Shown piece after piece: positions 56,836 to 64,000 of a stretch of 64,000 nt of DNA; positions within the stretch are counted from its first letter, which is position 1, and the number at the start of each line of letters is the position of its first letter. Origin of the DNA: G963675935 sp963675935 (GTDB lineage Bacteria > Planctomycetota > Planctomycetia > Pirellulales > Thermoguttaceae); the NCBI GenBank assembly GCA_963675935.2, contig CAXXPV010000003.1, positions 868,001 to 932,000 of the forward strand. Direction: 5' to 3'. A model generated the notes under the pieces. It was not told the origin of the DNA. It saw nothing but the letters and a program-made list of their open reading frames with translations, and searched no databases. Made by a program: the position numbers and the translations under genes.

Positions 56836-58637
56836 GATTTATCTAACTCCCTGTTGCTAGGTTGCTTTTCTTGTTCACGCATTTGATTCCTCCACGCAAG
56901 GCACCCTACGGGAATCTCGGGAGCCTCTTCCTTTGGTCGAATTTCTCGCTCTTTAATTCCCTTCCACGCGAGGGCGTCAGCCATCGCACGGTCGCCGTGG
57001 TTCGACTTCGCCCCAGATGGATCGGTCTTACTACTTGCTCGCGCATGGACCACGCCGCCATCGGGGCCATAGACATACTCAAGAGCTTCTTCCAGAGATT
57101 CTTGCGAGCGATTCACTGCGCTGCCTTTTTCGACGGCATCGCGGTACTCACCCATAATCGCAAGTTTCGTGTCTCGCGTCTGCGCAATACCGGGAATGTC
57201 CGACACGTCGCCGCTAATCGCTTCCTCACGCCGTCGAAGATAAACATTTCCATACCCCAACTCTTTAACGCGGTCGCCGAACTGTCGGCCGGGACCGCCG
57301 CTCTCCCATACCAGAAACGCACCACCAAGCCATCGAGCGAGCGCCACTATCTGCTTTGCAAATTGCTCAGGGCGAACATAGGCGTTGACGTACTCAGCAA
57401 CCTTCTCGCAAGTAACTTGATCCCATACTTGACCGCAGGAATTAGAAGCGCCCGTACCAGCCGACACATCATTGCCGAGCGAATACTTATGGCTCTTTGA
57501 GGGGTTGCCGTCTCGGTCGAGTAATAGCCACAATCGCAAATGTCCGCTTGGGTCTTCACGGAATTTGATTGGCTCGGCCGTCGCGTCGTCGTATTCAAGA
57601 TCGCCAACGAGGAACGGCGGAAGCGCGTACTTGCGAATCGCCTCTTGGATTGCGTCGGCCTTAAAAAACTGGCAACCGGAACCGAGATAATTTATGTCAA
57701 GTTCCTGCGCAATCTCTTGGGCGTTAGCGGCGCGCGTACATTCGTTGTCGTACCACGGGCTGCGAAGTTTGCCGTCCAGAATCGGCTTGTAATCTTCCGG
57801 GTAGCCGGCTGGATCGAGAATCTTTAATTTACCGTTCTCATCTGTGGTGTAGAGTCCAGCGGCCTTTAGCGGGTGCGCGGACCAGTGAATCCGCAGCTTC
57901 TTGATAGGCTTTTGGCGGATGTCGTAGAATGCGTTACCCGTGCCCTTGGGAGTCGAGTTGAACAGCCGGCATTTTGTCGCGTCGCGCGTTGCCTTTAGAA
58001 TGCGGTGGCCGTCGGGAACTGACGCGAATTCGTCAAGAAGAATCGCGGTGCATCGCGCACCACGGGCAAAGTCTATCGTTGTGCTTTCGCCCTCGACTAC
58101 CGAACCATTCTCGGGGTTCTCGATATGTAGCTTGCATCGGTGTAACTTCTTGTCGTAGTTAGCGGGTCGAAGCCAAGACGGGAGATTGTCAACAAGGAAA
58201 TCGACCTTCCAAAACAACGACTTTGGGTTGCCAGCCTTATCAACGTCATCTTCAACACGGGAACCCAACAGAAAAGTTAAACCCTTAAAAAATCGCCAAC
58301 ACCAGATGATTGCGACAAGATTCATCCATGACGCGCCAGTATCACGACTTTTTTCAATCAATAAGTCATAGCTGTTTATCGCGCGTAAAATTTCAAGGAT
58401 TGATTCCTCTTGATATGGATACAAAATAAACGGCAATTTCGTATCCGGTTCACGGCGCGGGTCATGCGTCCAGCAAAAGCCGTTAATAAAAAACAGCGGG
58501 TCTTTCGCGCACGCATCGCGTATTACTTCTGCGAAAGAAGGGTCCTCGATAATGCGACGATGAACCGCAGCACGCCAGCGAAGATTGGCGCGTACATCTT
58601 TAGGGACCAGATGGTTAAAGGGTGCGCTTACCTTCAT
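56826..58637 (-). CDS. Terminase large subunit
   Basis: A 603-residue terminase. The ATPase half has the Walker A-like DLLIEKSRDTGASWMNLVAI, the Walker B ARCTAILLDEFASVPDG, and motif III STPKGTGNAFYDI. The nuclease half has acidic residues in SLGNDVSAGTGASN and VWESGGPGRQFGDRV. The enzyme pumps DNA into the capsid and cuts it. It overlaps the portal gene by 10 bp and the endonuclease gene by one base (TAATG), giving a tight packaging cluster. Confidence 0.92.
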   Translation of the reverse strand: MKVSAPFNHLVPKDVRANLRWRAAVHRRIIEDPSFAEVIRDACAKDPLFFINGFCWTHDPRREPDTKLPFILYPYQEESILEILRAINSYDLLIEKSRDTGASWMNLVAIIWCWRFFKGLTFLLGSRVEDDVDKAGNPKSLFWKVDFLVDNLPSWLRPANYDKKLHRCKLHIENPENGSVVEGESTTIDFARGARCTAILLDEFASVPDGHRILKATRDATKCRLFNSTPKGTGNAFYDIRQKPIKKLRIHWSAHPLKAAGLYTTDENGKLKILDPAGYPEDYKPILDGKLRSPWYDNECTRAANAQEIAQELDINYLGSGCQFFKADAIQEAIRKYALPPFLVGDLEYDDATAEPIKFREDPSGHLRLWLLLDRDGNPSKSHKYSLGNDVSAGTGASNSCGQVWDQVTCEKVAEYVNAYVRPEQFAKQIVALARWLGGAFLVWESGGPGRQFGDRVKELGYGNVYLRRREEAISGDVSDIPGIAQTRDTKLAIMGEYRDAVEKGSAVNRSQESLEEALEYVYGPDGGVVHARASSKTDPSGAKSNHGDRAMADALAWKGIKEREIRPKEEAPEIPVGCLAWRNQMREQEKQPSNRELDKSWR

Positions 58638-59101
58638 TACATTTCTGCAAGGGCATTCACTTTATTACACCGCGTACACAGCCAGCCGCGAAACGCACCG
58701 GTTATATGGTCGTGATCCATACATAAGCGACGGCTGCACTCAATTTCCGCGATTCCGCAAGTGTGGCACTTCCCGTCAAACGCTTCCTTGATCTCGCGTT
58801 CAGTAGCAATGCAGGCCGCATAGCCATATTTTTTCGCAGCAGCACGTGATTTACTTAGACACCGCTTGAATCTGTGTAATAACTCATGTTTTTGTATAGT
58901 CCGTAAAACTTTTTCTGGATTATTCTTAATCCATTTCTTAGCCAGTTTTCGTTTTCTTTTTACGTTGCGTCGATAGTATATGGCTGCATATTGTGAATCA
59001 CAAAGCCTGCAAGTCCAACGAACGTACCCCTTACCAGTGAAACCGAATTGCTCGATTGGTTTCGTCTCGCCGCACTTTTTACACGTCCTCTCTTCACTCA
59101 T
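58637..59101 (-). CDS. Endonuclease VII-like (HNH) protein
   Basis: A 154-residue protein with two CXXC pairs (CKKCGETKPIEQFGF, CHTCGIAEIECSRRL) and the HNH motif of recombination endonuclease VII, LCMDHDHITGAFRGWLC followed by RCNK. Endonuclease VII resolves branched phage DNA before packaging. The start at 59101 (MSEERTC) overlaps the preceding gene by ATGA. It overlaps the terminase start by one base. Confidence 0.9.
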   Translation of the reverse strand: MSEERTCKKCGETKPIEQFGFTGKGYVRWTCRLCDSQYAAIYYRRNVKRKRKLAKKWIKNNPEKVLRTIQKHELLHRFKRCLSKSRAAAKKYGYAACIATEREIKEAFDGKCHTCGIAEIECSRRLCMDHDHITGAFRGWLCTRCNKVNALAEM

Positions 59102-59310
59102 TTCGCGCTCCATTCGTTGCATTTAGCCTTGCATTCCTCACTGCAAAAAAATCGCATTGTAGATTCGACGCGCCGAACGAAAACGCCGCACCCTGCCGCG
59201 CACGCCGCCGAGCCGTTTGTTCGCTGGCAAGTCCGGCCGAGCGGCTTGCGGCAGTGGTCGCAATGCTCCACGATCTCGGGCGGGGTCGGTTTAGCTTTCT
59301 TGCGTGCCAT
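59098..59310 (-). CDS. Small phage zinc-binding protein
   Basis: A 70-residue protein from the start at 59310 (MARKKAKPTPPEIVEHC). It carries CDHCRKPLGRTCQRTNG and CAAGCGVFV, and RFFCSEECKAKCNEW, a set of cysteine pairs that could hold two zincs. It overlaps the small terminase-like gene (20 bp) and the endonuclease gene (4 bp). The role is unknown. Confidence 0.65.
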   Translation of the reverse strand: MARKKAKPTPPEIVEHCDHCRKPLGRTCQRTNGSAACAAGCGVFVRRVESTMRFFCSEECKAKCNEWSAK

Positions 59311-59740
59311 CACAGACCTCCAAACCCGCAATCATTTTTTCAAGCTCTTCAATGGACCGCTCCTCGCCGGCGCGGGCGACGCGCTCCGCCTCGCCGTCTT
59401 CGCCCTTCTCGACTTGGGCAACCTTCGTTAAGAATTCTTTAGGGTTGTCTATGGCGCTGGTGTAGAGAAACCACGCCCCGTTGTTTGGGCACGTCGTAGG
59501 GCGCTGGCCGGCCCGCAGGAACTCGCCGGCGGCGTCGAGCGCCCAGGAAAGATTCTCGCGGTAGGTTTGCTCTTTGCCCTCATTGACGACGCGGACGGCG
59601 GCAACGCGGCCGGTGCAAATCTTGCGAACCGTGGACTCGGCAACCTTGTAATCTCTTGCGAGAACGGCCACCAACTCGCCAGCGCCATACCGGCGCAGAA
59701 TGTCTTGGCGTTGATCGGGACTGAGCTTCGGGTCGGCCAT
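59291..59740 (-). CDS. Terminase small subunit-like protein
   Basis: A 149-residue protein from 59740 (MADPKLSPDQRQDILRRYGA). An N-terminal helix-turn-helix (LVAVLARDYKVAESTVRKIC) would bind packaging sites, and the rest is helical and acidic (FLTKVAQVEKGEDGEAERVA). Position upstream of the large terminase supports this call; similarity to a named small-terminase family was not established. Confidence 0.68.
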   Translation of the reverse strand: MADPKLSPDQRQDILRRYGAGELVAVLARDYKVAESTVRKICTGRVAAVRVVNEGKEQTYRENLSWALDAAGEFLRAGQRPTTCPNNGAWFLYTSAIDNPKEFLTKVAQVEKGEDGEAERVARAGEERSIEELEKMIAGLEVCDGTQES

Positions 59741-59807
59741 GAAGTGGAACCTCCACATTCCACCCTACCCGAGCGCGCGAGAAAACCTAGACTCTTTCGG
59801 CCAGCGC

Positions 59808-59835
59808 AAAAAGAAAGCCCGCCCGCCGGCGGGCT
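59808..59835 (-). terminator. Hairpin with T run upstream of the packaging genes
   Basis: Minus strand: an AGCCCGCC / GGCGGGCGGGCT stem followed by TTCTTTTT. It would end transcription from the 60011-60319 gene before the terminase-like gene. Confidence 0.6.
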
Positions 59836-59871
59836 GTTGCGGGGAGCGTGTTGGCACGTTATTTTGACGCT

Positions 59872-60018
59872 ATGAAATGGTTCATAGAAACACTGATTGA
59901 TTTAATCTATCCTCCGACACGCGGAGATAAACCGATCAGTTTCACTATGAAATTCTTGTCGTTTGCGTTCGTGGTTCTTGCGTTATATTTATTATCGAGC
60001 CTTAAATCATTCAGATAG
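59872..60018 (+). CDS. Small phage membrane protein (48 aa)
   Basis: A 48-codon plus-strand frame between two minus-strand genes. It starts MKWFIETLIDLIYPPTRGDK and contains a hydrophobic helix (FLSFAFVVLALYLLSSLK). It has no strong ribosome binding site and overlaps the 3' end of the 60011-60319 gene. It may be real or chance; the amino-acid pattern is membrane-like. Confidence 0.35.
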   Translation: MKWFIETLIDLIYPPTRGDKPISFTMKFLSFAFVVLALYLLSSLKSFR

Positions 60019-60319
60019 ACGCCGCAGAAACCATTGCCTCAATGTCGATTGTCACCCCATCAACCTCGGCAGGCCGACTCGGGCCACGGCGAGCCTCGGC
60101 CTCGGCGTTCTTGATCGCCAGCCTCAACGGGCTTGGGATTTTCACTTGAGCGACCGGAAGCCGCCATCCCTTCTCAACGAAATACTCATCCGTCATTCTT
60201 CCCGCGCGAATCTCTCGATTCGCATATTCATAACATGCCTTACACATTCCCCGAGAACTCGATTCTCTCCCGCACTCAGGAACAAGACACACGCCCTTCT
60301 CTTTCTTTTGACGACTCAT
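60011..60319 (-). CDS. Small phage zinc-finger-like protein
   Basis: A 102-residue protein from 60319 (MSRQKKEKGVCLVPECGRES). A CLVPEC...CKACYEYAN arrangement near the N-terminus could bind zinc. The C-terminal part is helical and acidic (EVDGVTIDIEAMVSAASI). The family is not recognised. A TTGTAAG / CTTACAA inverted repeat (60336-60362) in its leader may be an operator. Confidence 0.6.
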   Translation of the reverse strand: MSRQKKEKGVCLVPECGRESSSRGMCKACYEYANREIRAGRMTDEYFVEKGWRLPVAQVKIPSPLRLAIKNAEAEARRGPSRPAEVDGVTIDIEAMVSAASI

Positions 60320-61367
60320 TGCTGACTCTCCATTGTTGTAAGAATGAACACCATACTTACAAACTACAAGACACAATGGAATTTCCTAGATGTTTTCGGC
60401 CACGGCGAGAAAAGAACCTCTTTTGCCTTCCGAAGCAGTAAAACGCGAGGGCTTGCGCTACTCGACCGGGGGACAATCAGTAATCCGCAGCCGGCGACGG
60501 GCAGCGTCGGGGCTGGCCGTCCATTAGGAAGGGTCGCCGAAGGGTGGCGTTTCTAACGGTGGGGTGGGAAATGCAACTGCGTTTGGTGGCCAAAAAAATC
60601 TCCTGTCCAAAGCCATTTTTTTACCCCCCCGATCTTACTTAACACGCAAGTGGTGGTTTTTCGTCGATTCTGACCAAAGTGGCCGTCTCCTGTCCACGGT
60701 TTTTTGGCCACATACAGCGAATCATTAGTTAGCTACTGACTAATGATTGCAAGTCTAAGAGCAGTAGGGAGATAGGATATATATACAACATATATTTTTT
60801 TATATTACCTATTCGTTTTTCCCTTCCTGTCCAAGTGTCCATCCCTTCTCCTTTGCCTTCCCCCCTTTTAGCATAGGAAGCTACCGAGATTCCTTTTTAT
60901 ATAAAGCCCCGTGGACAGATGGTCAGGACGGCCACAACTTCTGGGGGTCCATATTTCCAAAATATATTTTTTCCATTTGTGGGGGTTTGGTTCGTTAGGG
61001 AAAAGTGTCGTCGCGGCGGGGGCGAGGTAACTGTTACCGGGCGAGGCAAGCGGCCGGGAGGGCGAGGGCAAGTTTGCCACATGTGGGGCCCCCTATGCTA
61101 ACATTAGATGGGTAGAATTACCCCTCTTGTTATGGCATAGCCTACAGGTTGCTGGCCTAAACCGGCTCGGTTTGGGCCAATTGGGCGGTTTGGGGAATCA
61201 GGCCGTGATATTTGCTGGGTTAGTATAAGCAGAGCTTATAATCAGTATAAGCAATGCTTATAAAGAGCAAAAGTAGCCCCCCCCTCTCCTTCAAATCCCG
61301 CTCCTCGCCACTCAACTGCCTAAAAAATAGGCACCGAATGCCTAGACACTAAGCACATAGCGGCATG
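60320..61367. other. About 1-kb regulatory/origin-like region of the phage
   Basis: No gene is supported. It contains an AATCATTAGT / ACTAATGATT palindrome near 60720-60750, then an AT-rich tract (TATATATACAACATATATTT near 60777), and the tandem TATAAGC palindromes at 61224-61262. Such features are compatible with a replication origin or a control region, without proof. Confidence 0.5.
61224..61262. promoter_or_regulatory. Two tandem 17-bp palindromes (candidate operators)
   Basis: TATAAGC-AGA-GCTTATA (61224-61240) and TATAAGC-AAT-GCTTATA (61246-61262), both perfect in their arms. Their centres are 22 bp apart, about two helical turns, so a protein could bind both on one face. Confidence 0.6.
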
Positions 61368-61529
61368 TTAATACGTGGGATGTATGAAAACACGGCAATC
61401 TGATCCCGTTGCCCAATACATCAACCACACAACAACCGGATTATCCCTACACACTACCAGAAGCGCCATAATGGCTAGAATACCGATTAACCCTAGTGTA
61501 TCGCTATGTTTACTTATGAATTGCATCAT
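61368..61529 (-). CDS. Small phage membrane protein (53 aa)
   Basis: A 53-residue frame starting MMQFISKHSDTLGLIG with a hydrophobic run (LGLIGILAIMALLVVC) and a second segment (NPVVVWLMYW). It has no strong Shine-Dalgarno. It ends at 61368 and lies between the TATAAGC palindromes and the RHH gene. The hydrophobic pattern makes it a plausible membrane peptide. Confidence 0.45.
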   Translation of the reverse strand: MMQFISKHSDTLGLIGILAIMALLVVCRDNPVVVWLMYWATGSDCRVFIHPTY

Positions 61530-61569
61530 ACCGCAATGATAAGTCACTCACGGTACGACGGCAAACCGC

Positions 61570-61824
61570 TCAACTAGAAATGGGGTCTAGGCGGCGCTTT
61601 TTTTGGGCGAGAGCGGGCGCGGGGGCTGGTTGCGGCGAAATAACAGGCGGTTGCGTTTCATTTTGGGCGGCTAATTTTAACAGCGATCTACGCGCCCAAT
61701 CTGTCAAATCCCTCTCTTGAATATCGGCAGCGTGTTCTAGCTGCGCATATTCATCGGGCGTAACTCGGAAACTAACGAGTTCGCTCCGCAACGGTTTCTT
61801 TTTCTTTCCTGTTGGTTCTCCCAT
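61570..61824 (-). CDS. Ribbon-helix-helix (Arc/CopG-type) DNA-binding protein, repressor candidate
   Basis: An 84-residue protein starting MGEPTGKKKK. The RHH core is LVSFRVTPDEYAQLEHAADI followed by a second helix (DLTDWARRSLLKLAAQ). The C-terminus is Pro/Ala-rich (PVISPQPAPAPALAQKK). The start at 61824 is favoured over an upstream frame. A promoter (TTGCAT-16-TATAAT) ends seven bases before the ATG, so its mRNA is predicted to be leaderless, as in phage lambda cI from PRM. It probably binds the operator 61883-61898 and controls the divergent early genes. Confidence 0.8.
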   Translation of the reverse strand: MGEPTGKKKKPLRSELVSFRVTPDEYAQLEHAADIQERDLTDWARRSLLKLAAQNETQPPVISPQPAPAPALAQKKRRLDPISS

Positions 61825-61830
61825 ACCGTC

Positions 61831-61858
61831 ATTATACCCCGTTTTTAATGTCATGCAA
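61831..61858 (-). promoter_or_regulatory. Promoter of the RHH gene (leaderless)
   Basis: Minus strand: -35 TTGCAT (61858-61853), 16-bp spacer, -10 TATAAT (61836-61831). The expected start site falls on the ATG at 61824, so the transcript would have no leader. Confidence 0.6.
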
Positions 61859-61879
61859 CAACGCTGCAAATTATCTTTG

Positions 61880-61908
61880 TTGACAATGCAAACATTGTAG
61901 ACTATGCT
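61880..61908 (+). promoter_or_regulatory. Divergent early promoter overlapping an inverted-repeat operator
   Basis: The plus-strand -35 TTGACA (61880-61885), 17-bp spacer and -10 TATGCT (61903-61908) form a near-consensus promoter. ACAATG-CAAA-CATTGT (61883-61898) is a perfect inverted repeat covering the spacer. A repressor bound there would block polymerase. Confidence 0.68.
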
Positions 61909-61947
61909 TACATTAGTCACCCAAACCCTTAACTCCAAAACCGCATC

Positions 61948-62109
61948 ATGGCAACCACACTTCTCATCGAAACCAGCAAGAGAATTAAGACCGTCCAATT
62001 TCGCCACCCAATGGCCCTCGCCGATCTGTACGCAATTCTCGGGCGACACCACGTCCGCCCTACCATGCTCTCATTGGACGGCAACGGCATCGCACGGGCA
62101 ACCTACTAA
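61948..62109 (+). CDS. Small phage early protein (53 aa)
   Basis: A 53-residue protein, MATTLLIETSKRIKTVQFRH, then LDGNGIARATY. It is the first gene after the early promoter. No family known. Compact and basic; it may be a small regulatory or host-takeover protein. Confidence 0.55.
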   Translation: MATTLLIETSKRIKTVQFRHPMALADLYAILGRHHVRPTMLSLDGNGIARATY

Positions 62110-62125
62110 CCACGGGGAAACACCC

Positions 62126-62323
62126 ATGTACCGTATTTCCTTATTTAATTCGCGGGGAATGAGCGTTGGGACAATAGAGCTACCCGATTCCACGGAACTA
62201 GGCGCTAGAACCAAGCTTTCTTTATTCGCTAATAAGTTCCCTGCGCCTGATTACTCCCTTTCGTTGACGGAATCCACATTCACCATGCATCAGATAGCCT
62301 TAATTGAAGGAAACCGCCAATGA
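62126..62323 (+). CDS. Small phage early protein (65 aa)
   Basis: A 65-residue protein (MYRISLFNSRGMSVGTIELP). It overlaps the next gene by four bases (ATGA), so the two are coupled. No family recognised. Confidence 0.6.
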   Translation: MYRISLFNSRGMSVGTIELPDSTELGARTKLSLFANKFPAPDYSLSLTESTFTMHQIALIEGNRQ

Positions 62324-62763
62324 TGTATGGAATGATTACATGGAATACAGAAGTAAATGCACCCGGTTGCCCTGGGGAGATACTGGGGCCCAACGGCGAA
62401 TCCCTTTTAATCCAAACAGACTGGGATTATCCCGCAACGGCCACTACGTTCGGCTGGGATATGCGAGACGTGCAAAAATGCAAGCCGCGCAAAGATTTTG
62501 TTTGGGGTTGCGATTGCGGGGTTTGGGTTTGCCCGGAGTGTGGTGAACCGCTTTACCCAATGGAATTGGACGAGGGTAATTGCCCGGATTGTGGTGTGAA
62601 GTGTGAGCGGTTGAAAGTATGCAATCATTCGCATACCGATGGAACGGTAGATTGTCCCGATTGCGGAGTTACGGCGGGGCAATTCATCGACGCGGCGCGC
62701 GGATGGCTGGACAACAACAACGGCGCAACGGCCAAAGACCCCGGATATTTTGGCGACGAATGA
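62320..62763 (+). CDS. Phage early protein with zinc-ribbon repeats
   Basis: A 147-residue protein. The N-terminal half (MMYGMITWNTEVNAPGCPGE) lacks a named motif; the C-terminal half has several CXXC sets: GCDCGVWVCPECGE, CPDCGVKCERLKVC and DCPDCGVTAGQ. It may bind nucleic acid. It overlaps the preceding gene. Confidence 0.65.
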   Translation: MMYGMITWNTEVNAPGCPGEILGPNGESLLIQTDWDYPATATTFGWDMRDVQKCKPRKDFVWGCDCGVWVCPECGEPLYPMELDEGNCPDCGVKCERLKVCNHSHTDGTVDCPDCGVTAGQFIDAARGWLDNNNGATAKDPGYFGDE

Positions 62764-62922
62764 CCATGACCACACACCCCACCACGCGAACCAATAAAGC
62801 CCATCGCCCCCGTGGCCCGTAGCCTATTGGACGGCGCAACCCCTTGCGGTTCGCCGGCCGTTGCCCTACGGGGCTATAGCCGATTGACCGCAACACTGAC
62901 TAGCAACAAGGAAAAGCAAGCA

Positions 62923-63831
62923 ATGAGCAAGCGAGTCAAGCACGTTCACAAGTTTGATATGGTAGCCCACCTATGGGCGCACAAGGCGCAAGATTCCGCG
63001 CGGAACCCTTGCGGAAACTTCTATTTTGACGGGGACACCATCTATAGCTATGGCTCCCATTTTCCGATCGCGCGACACGTCGAAACGAATCGCGGTCAAG
63101 CGGTATTATTTACCACGCGCGATTATAGCGTAAGCACGTCGGGGCATAAAAACGTGGTCGCCGGCGCGTGCAGACACTTGACAGTATTCCACGTCGCCCA
63201 CGTATGCAACTCTAATCGCGCAGGGCAATTTGACGAATACCGAGAACGGTTTATTGAAACCGCCAAGCGGTACACTAAGGCGCGAACCAACAAGCCATAC
63301 ATCTTGGGAGAATTGCGCGGCTTAGTGGGAGAGGCGAACCAATTCGCGCAATTCTTTGGACTCCGTTCCCGCCTATCCATGCCGAAAGACACAACGGCAA
63401 TGATGGAAGAATGCCGCGAGATTGAACGGCGGGAACGGGAACGGAAACAACGCGCCGATGCGAAAAAGCGGCGCGAATATGAGGCGCGCCGGGTGGAAGC
63501 AATCGCCAAGCTAGACAATTGGGCCAACGGCGGCGCAATCGACCATTACGCATTCGGCGGGTACGACTTGCCTACCCGGTTGCGTATCAATGGCGACACC
63601 CTTGAAACTTCGCACGGCGCTGAAGTTCCGCTAGACCACGCCATTAAAGCATTCCGGGTAATCAAGCGATTGCACGACAAGGGGCAAGCGTATGAGCGCA
63701 ACGGCCACACCATCCACCTTGGACAATTCGCCTTAGATGCAATCGACACGGCGGGCAACGTCCGGGCGGGTTGCCATAACGTGGCATGGCCCGAGATAGC
63801 GCGCGTGGCGACTCTTGCGGGAGTGAACTAA
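62923..63831 (+). CDS. Phage early protein, coiled-coil, unknown function
   Basis: A 302-residue protein beginning MSKRVKHVHKFDMVAHLWAH at 62923. A long helical basic region (RREREREKQRADAKKRREYE-like charged stretch) lies near residue 160-200. The C-terminus has LDHAIKAFRVIKRLHDKGQ. No family named. The open frame extends 37 codons upstream without a good start, so 62923 was chosen. Confidence 0.68.
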   Translation: MSKRVKHVHKFDMVAHLWAHKAQDSARNPCGNFYFDGDTIYSYGSHFPIARHVETNRGQAVLFTTRDYSVSTSGHKNVVAGACRHLTVFHVAHVCNSNRAGQFDEYRERFIETAKRYTKARTNKPYILGELRGLVGEANQFAQFFGLRSRLSMPKDTTAMMEECREIERRERERKQRADAKKRREYEARRVEAIAKLDNWANGGAIDHYAFGGYDLPTRLRINGDTLETSHGAEVPLDHAIKAFRVIKRLHDKGQAYERNGHTIHLGQFALDAIDTAGNVRAGCHNVAWPEIARVATLAGVN

Positions 63832-63833
63832 TA

Positions 63834-64000
63834 ATGCCGCGAATAGTCGCCGGGCCAACATGGCTACCCGTTCCGAGAGTGTGGGAAGTGACTGTATCCA
63901 TTCCGGTCTATAGCGCTAAGTTAGCTTACAAGACTTATCGCGCTATGCCGGAAACCATTACAGTTTCCGGCTACGTTTATCGCAAAGCTGGAATGCACGC
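63834..64000 (+). CDS. Phage early protein, cut by window edge
   Basis: The first 55 codons of a protein starting MPRIVAGPTWLPVPRVWEVT, two bases after the preceding stop. No function can be assigned. It continues beyond base 64000. Confidence 0.5.
   Translation, partial: MPRIVAGPTWLPVPRVWEVTVSIPVYSAKLAYKTYRAMPETITVSGYVYRKAGMH

Noticed and set aside
60868..61080. Minus-strand frames of 60-70 codons in the phage control region
   Set aside because: Composition is unlike its neighbours, no start signal and no motif; region is better read as non-coding.
62760..62822. A 20-residue frame MTMTTHPTTRTNK
   Set aside because: Too short, with no ribosome binding site or conservation evidence; probably chance.

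Overview
The window reads as a chromosomal segment of a planctomycete, probably a Pirellulales-type organism. The support is the combination of two PEP-CTERM proteins (one with a formylglycine-generating-enzyme fold), a DUF1559 prepilin-like protein, an ECF sigma factor coupled to a FecR-type anti-sigma gene, a Uma2 nuclease, secretin-like proteins, and many palindromic intergenic repeats. No rRNA is present, so the taxonomic call is an inference from gene content.

Host part, about 1-34,000. It opens with the 5' part of tsaD (minus strand), then a ParDE-type toxin-antitoxin pair, a Uma2 protein, an antitoxin/PIN pair whose toxin is frameshifted, and a PPK2 polyphosphate kinase. A SUMF1-PEP-CTERM gene is followed by a complete IS4-family element (5225-6552, 9-bp target duplication). 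Next come a 5'-truncated Ycf46-like AAA ATPase remnant, a tRNA-Pro(TGG) gene and parAB. A regulatory/surface module follows: sigma factor, FecR anti-sigma, PEP-CTERM, DUF1559 and a cupin. A minus-strand group carries a class IV aminotransferase, a XylR-like regulator and a ROK kinase fused to an Mth938-like domain, next to a HepT/MntA pair. Then come an exported hydrolase, two tiny lipoproteins, a CelD-like acetyltransferase, a secretin gene broken by several frameshifts, a transglutaminase/TPR protein, a zinc-ribbon membrane protein with STN-like domains, a DUF2059 protein and an ISKra4-family element (32116-33844, 19-bp inverted repeats, 9-bp target duplication).

Phage part, about 34,011 to beyond 64,000. 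A 5' tRNA fragment marks the probable host/phage junction. A long leftward late block runs from a small-terminase-like protein at about 59.7 kb through endonuclease VII, large terminase, portal, scaffold, major capsid, head-tail and tail proteins, a coiled-coil/YadA-like fibre and three internal virion (ejection) proteins, one of 1,865 residues. It ends with exported peptidases, thioredoxin-like proteins and a holin-like protein, before a terminator at 34,199-34,222. Many late genes are coupled by TAATG or ATGA overlaps. Between about 59.8 and 61.9 kb lies a regulatory region with tandem palindromes, small membrane ORFs, a ribbon-helix-helix gene with a promoter predicted to give a leaderless transcript, and a strong divergent promoter overlapping an inverted repeat. 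Rightward early genes run from 61,948 off the window edge. The gene set suggests a podovirus-like phage, probably a prophage. No integrase is in view, and the right end lies outside the window.

The most notable observations are the ROK-Mth938 fusion, the giant polyvalent ejection protein with a zincin motif, the phage cassette of lipoproteins and thiol/peptidase folds, the leaderless-repressor-like switch, and a 54-bp bipartite element found twice in the late region with an identical 23-bp spacer.
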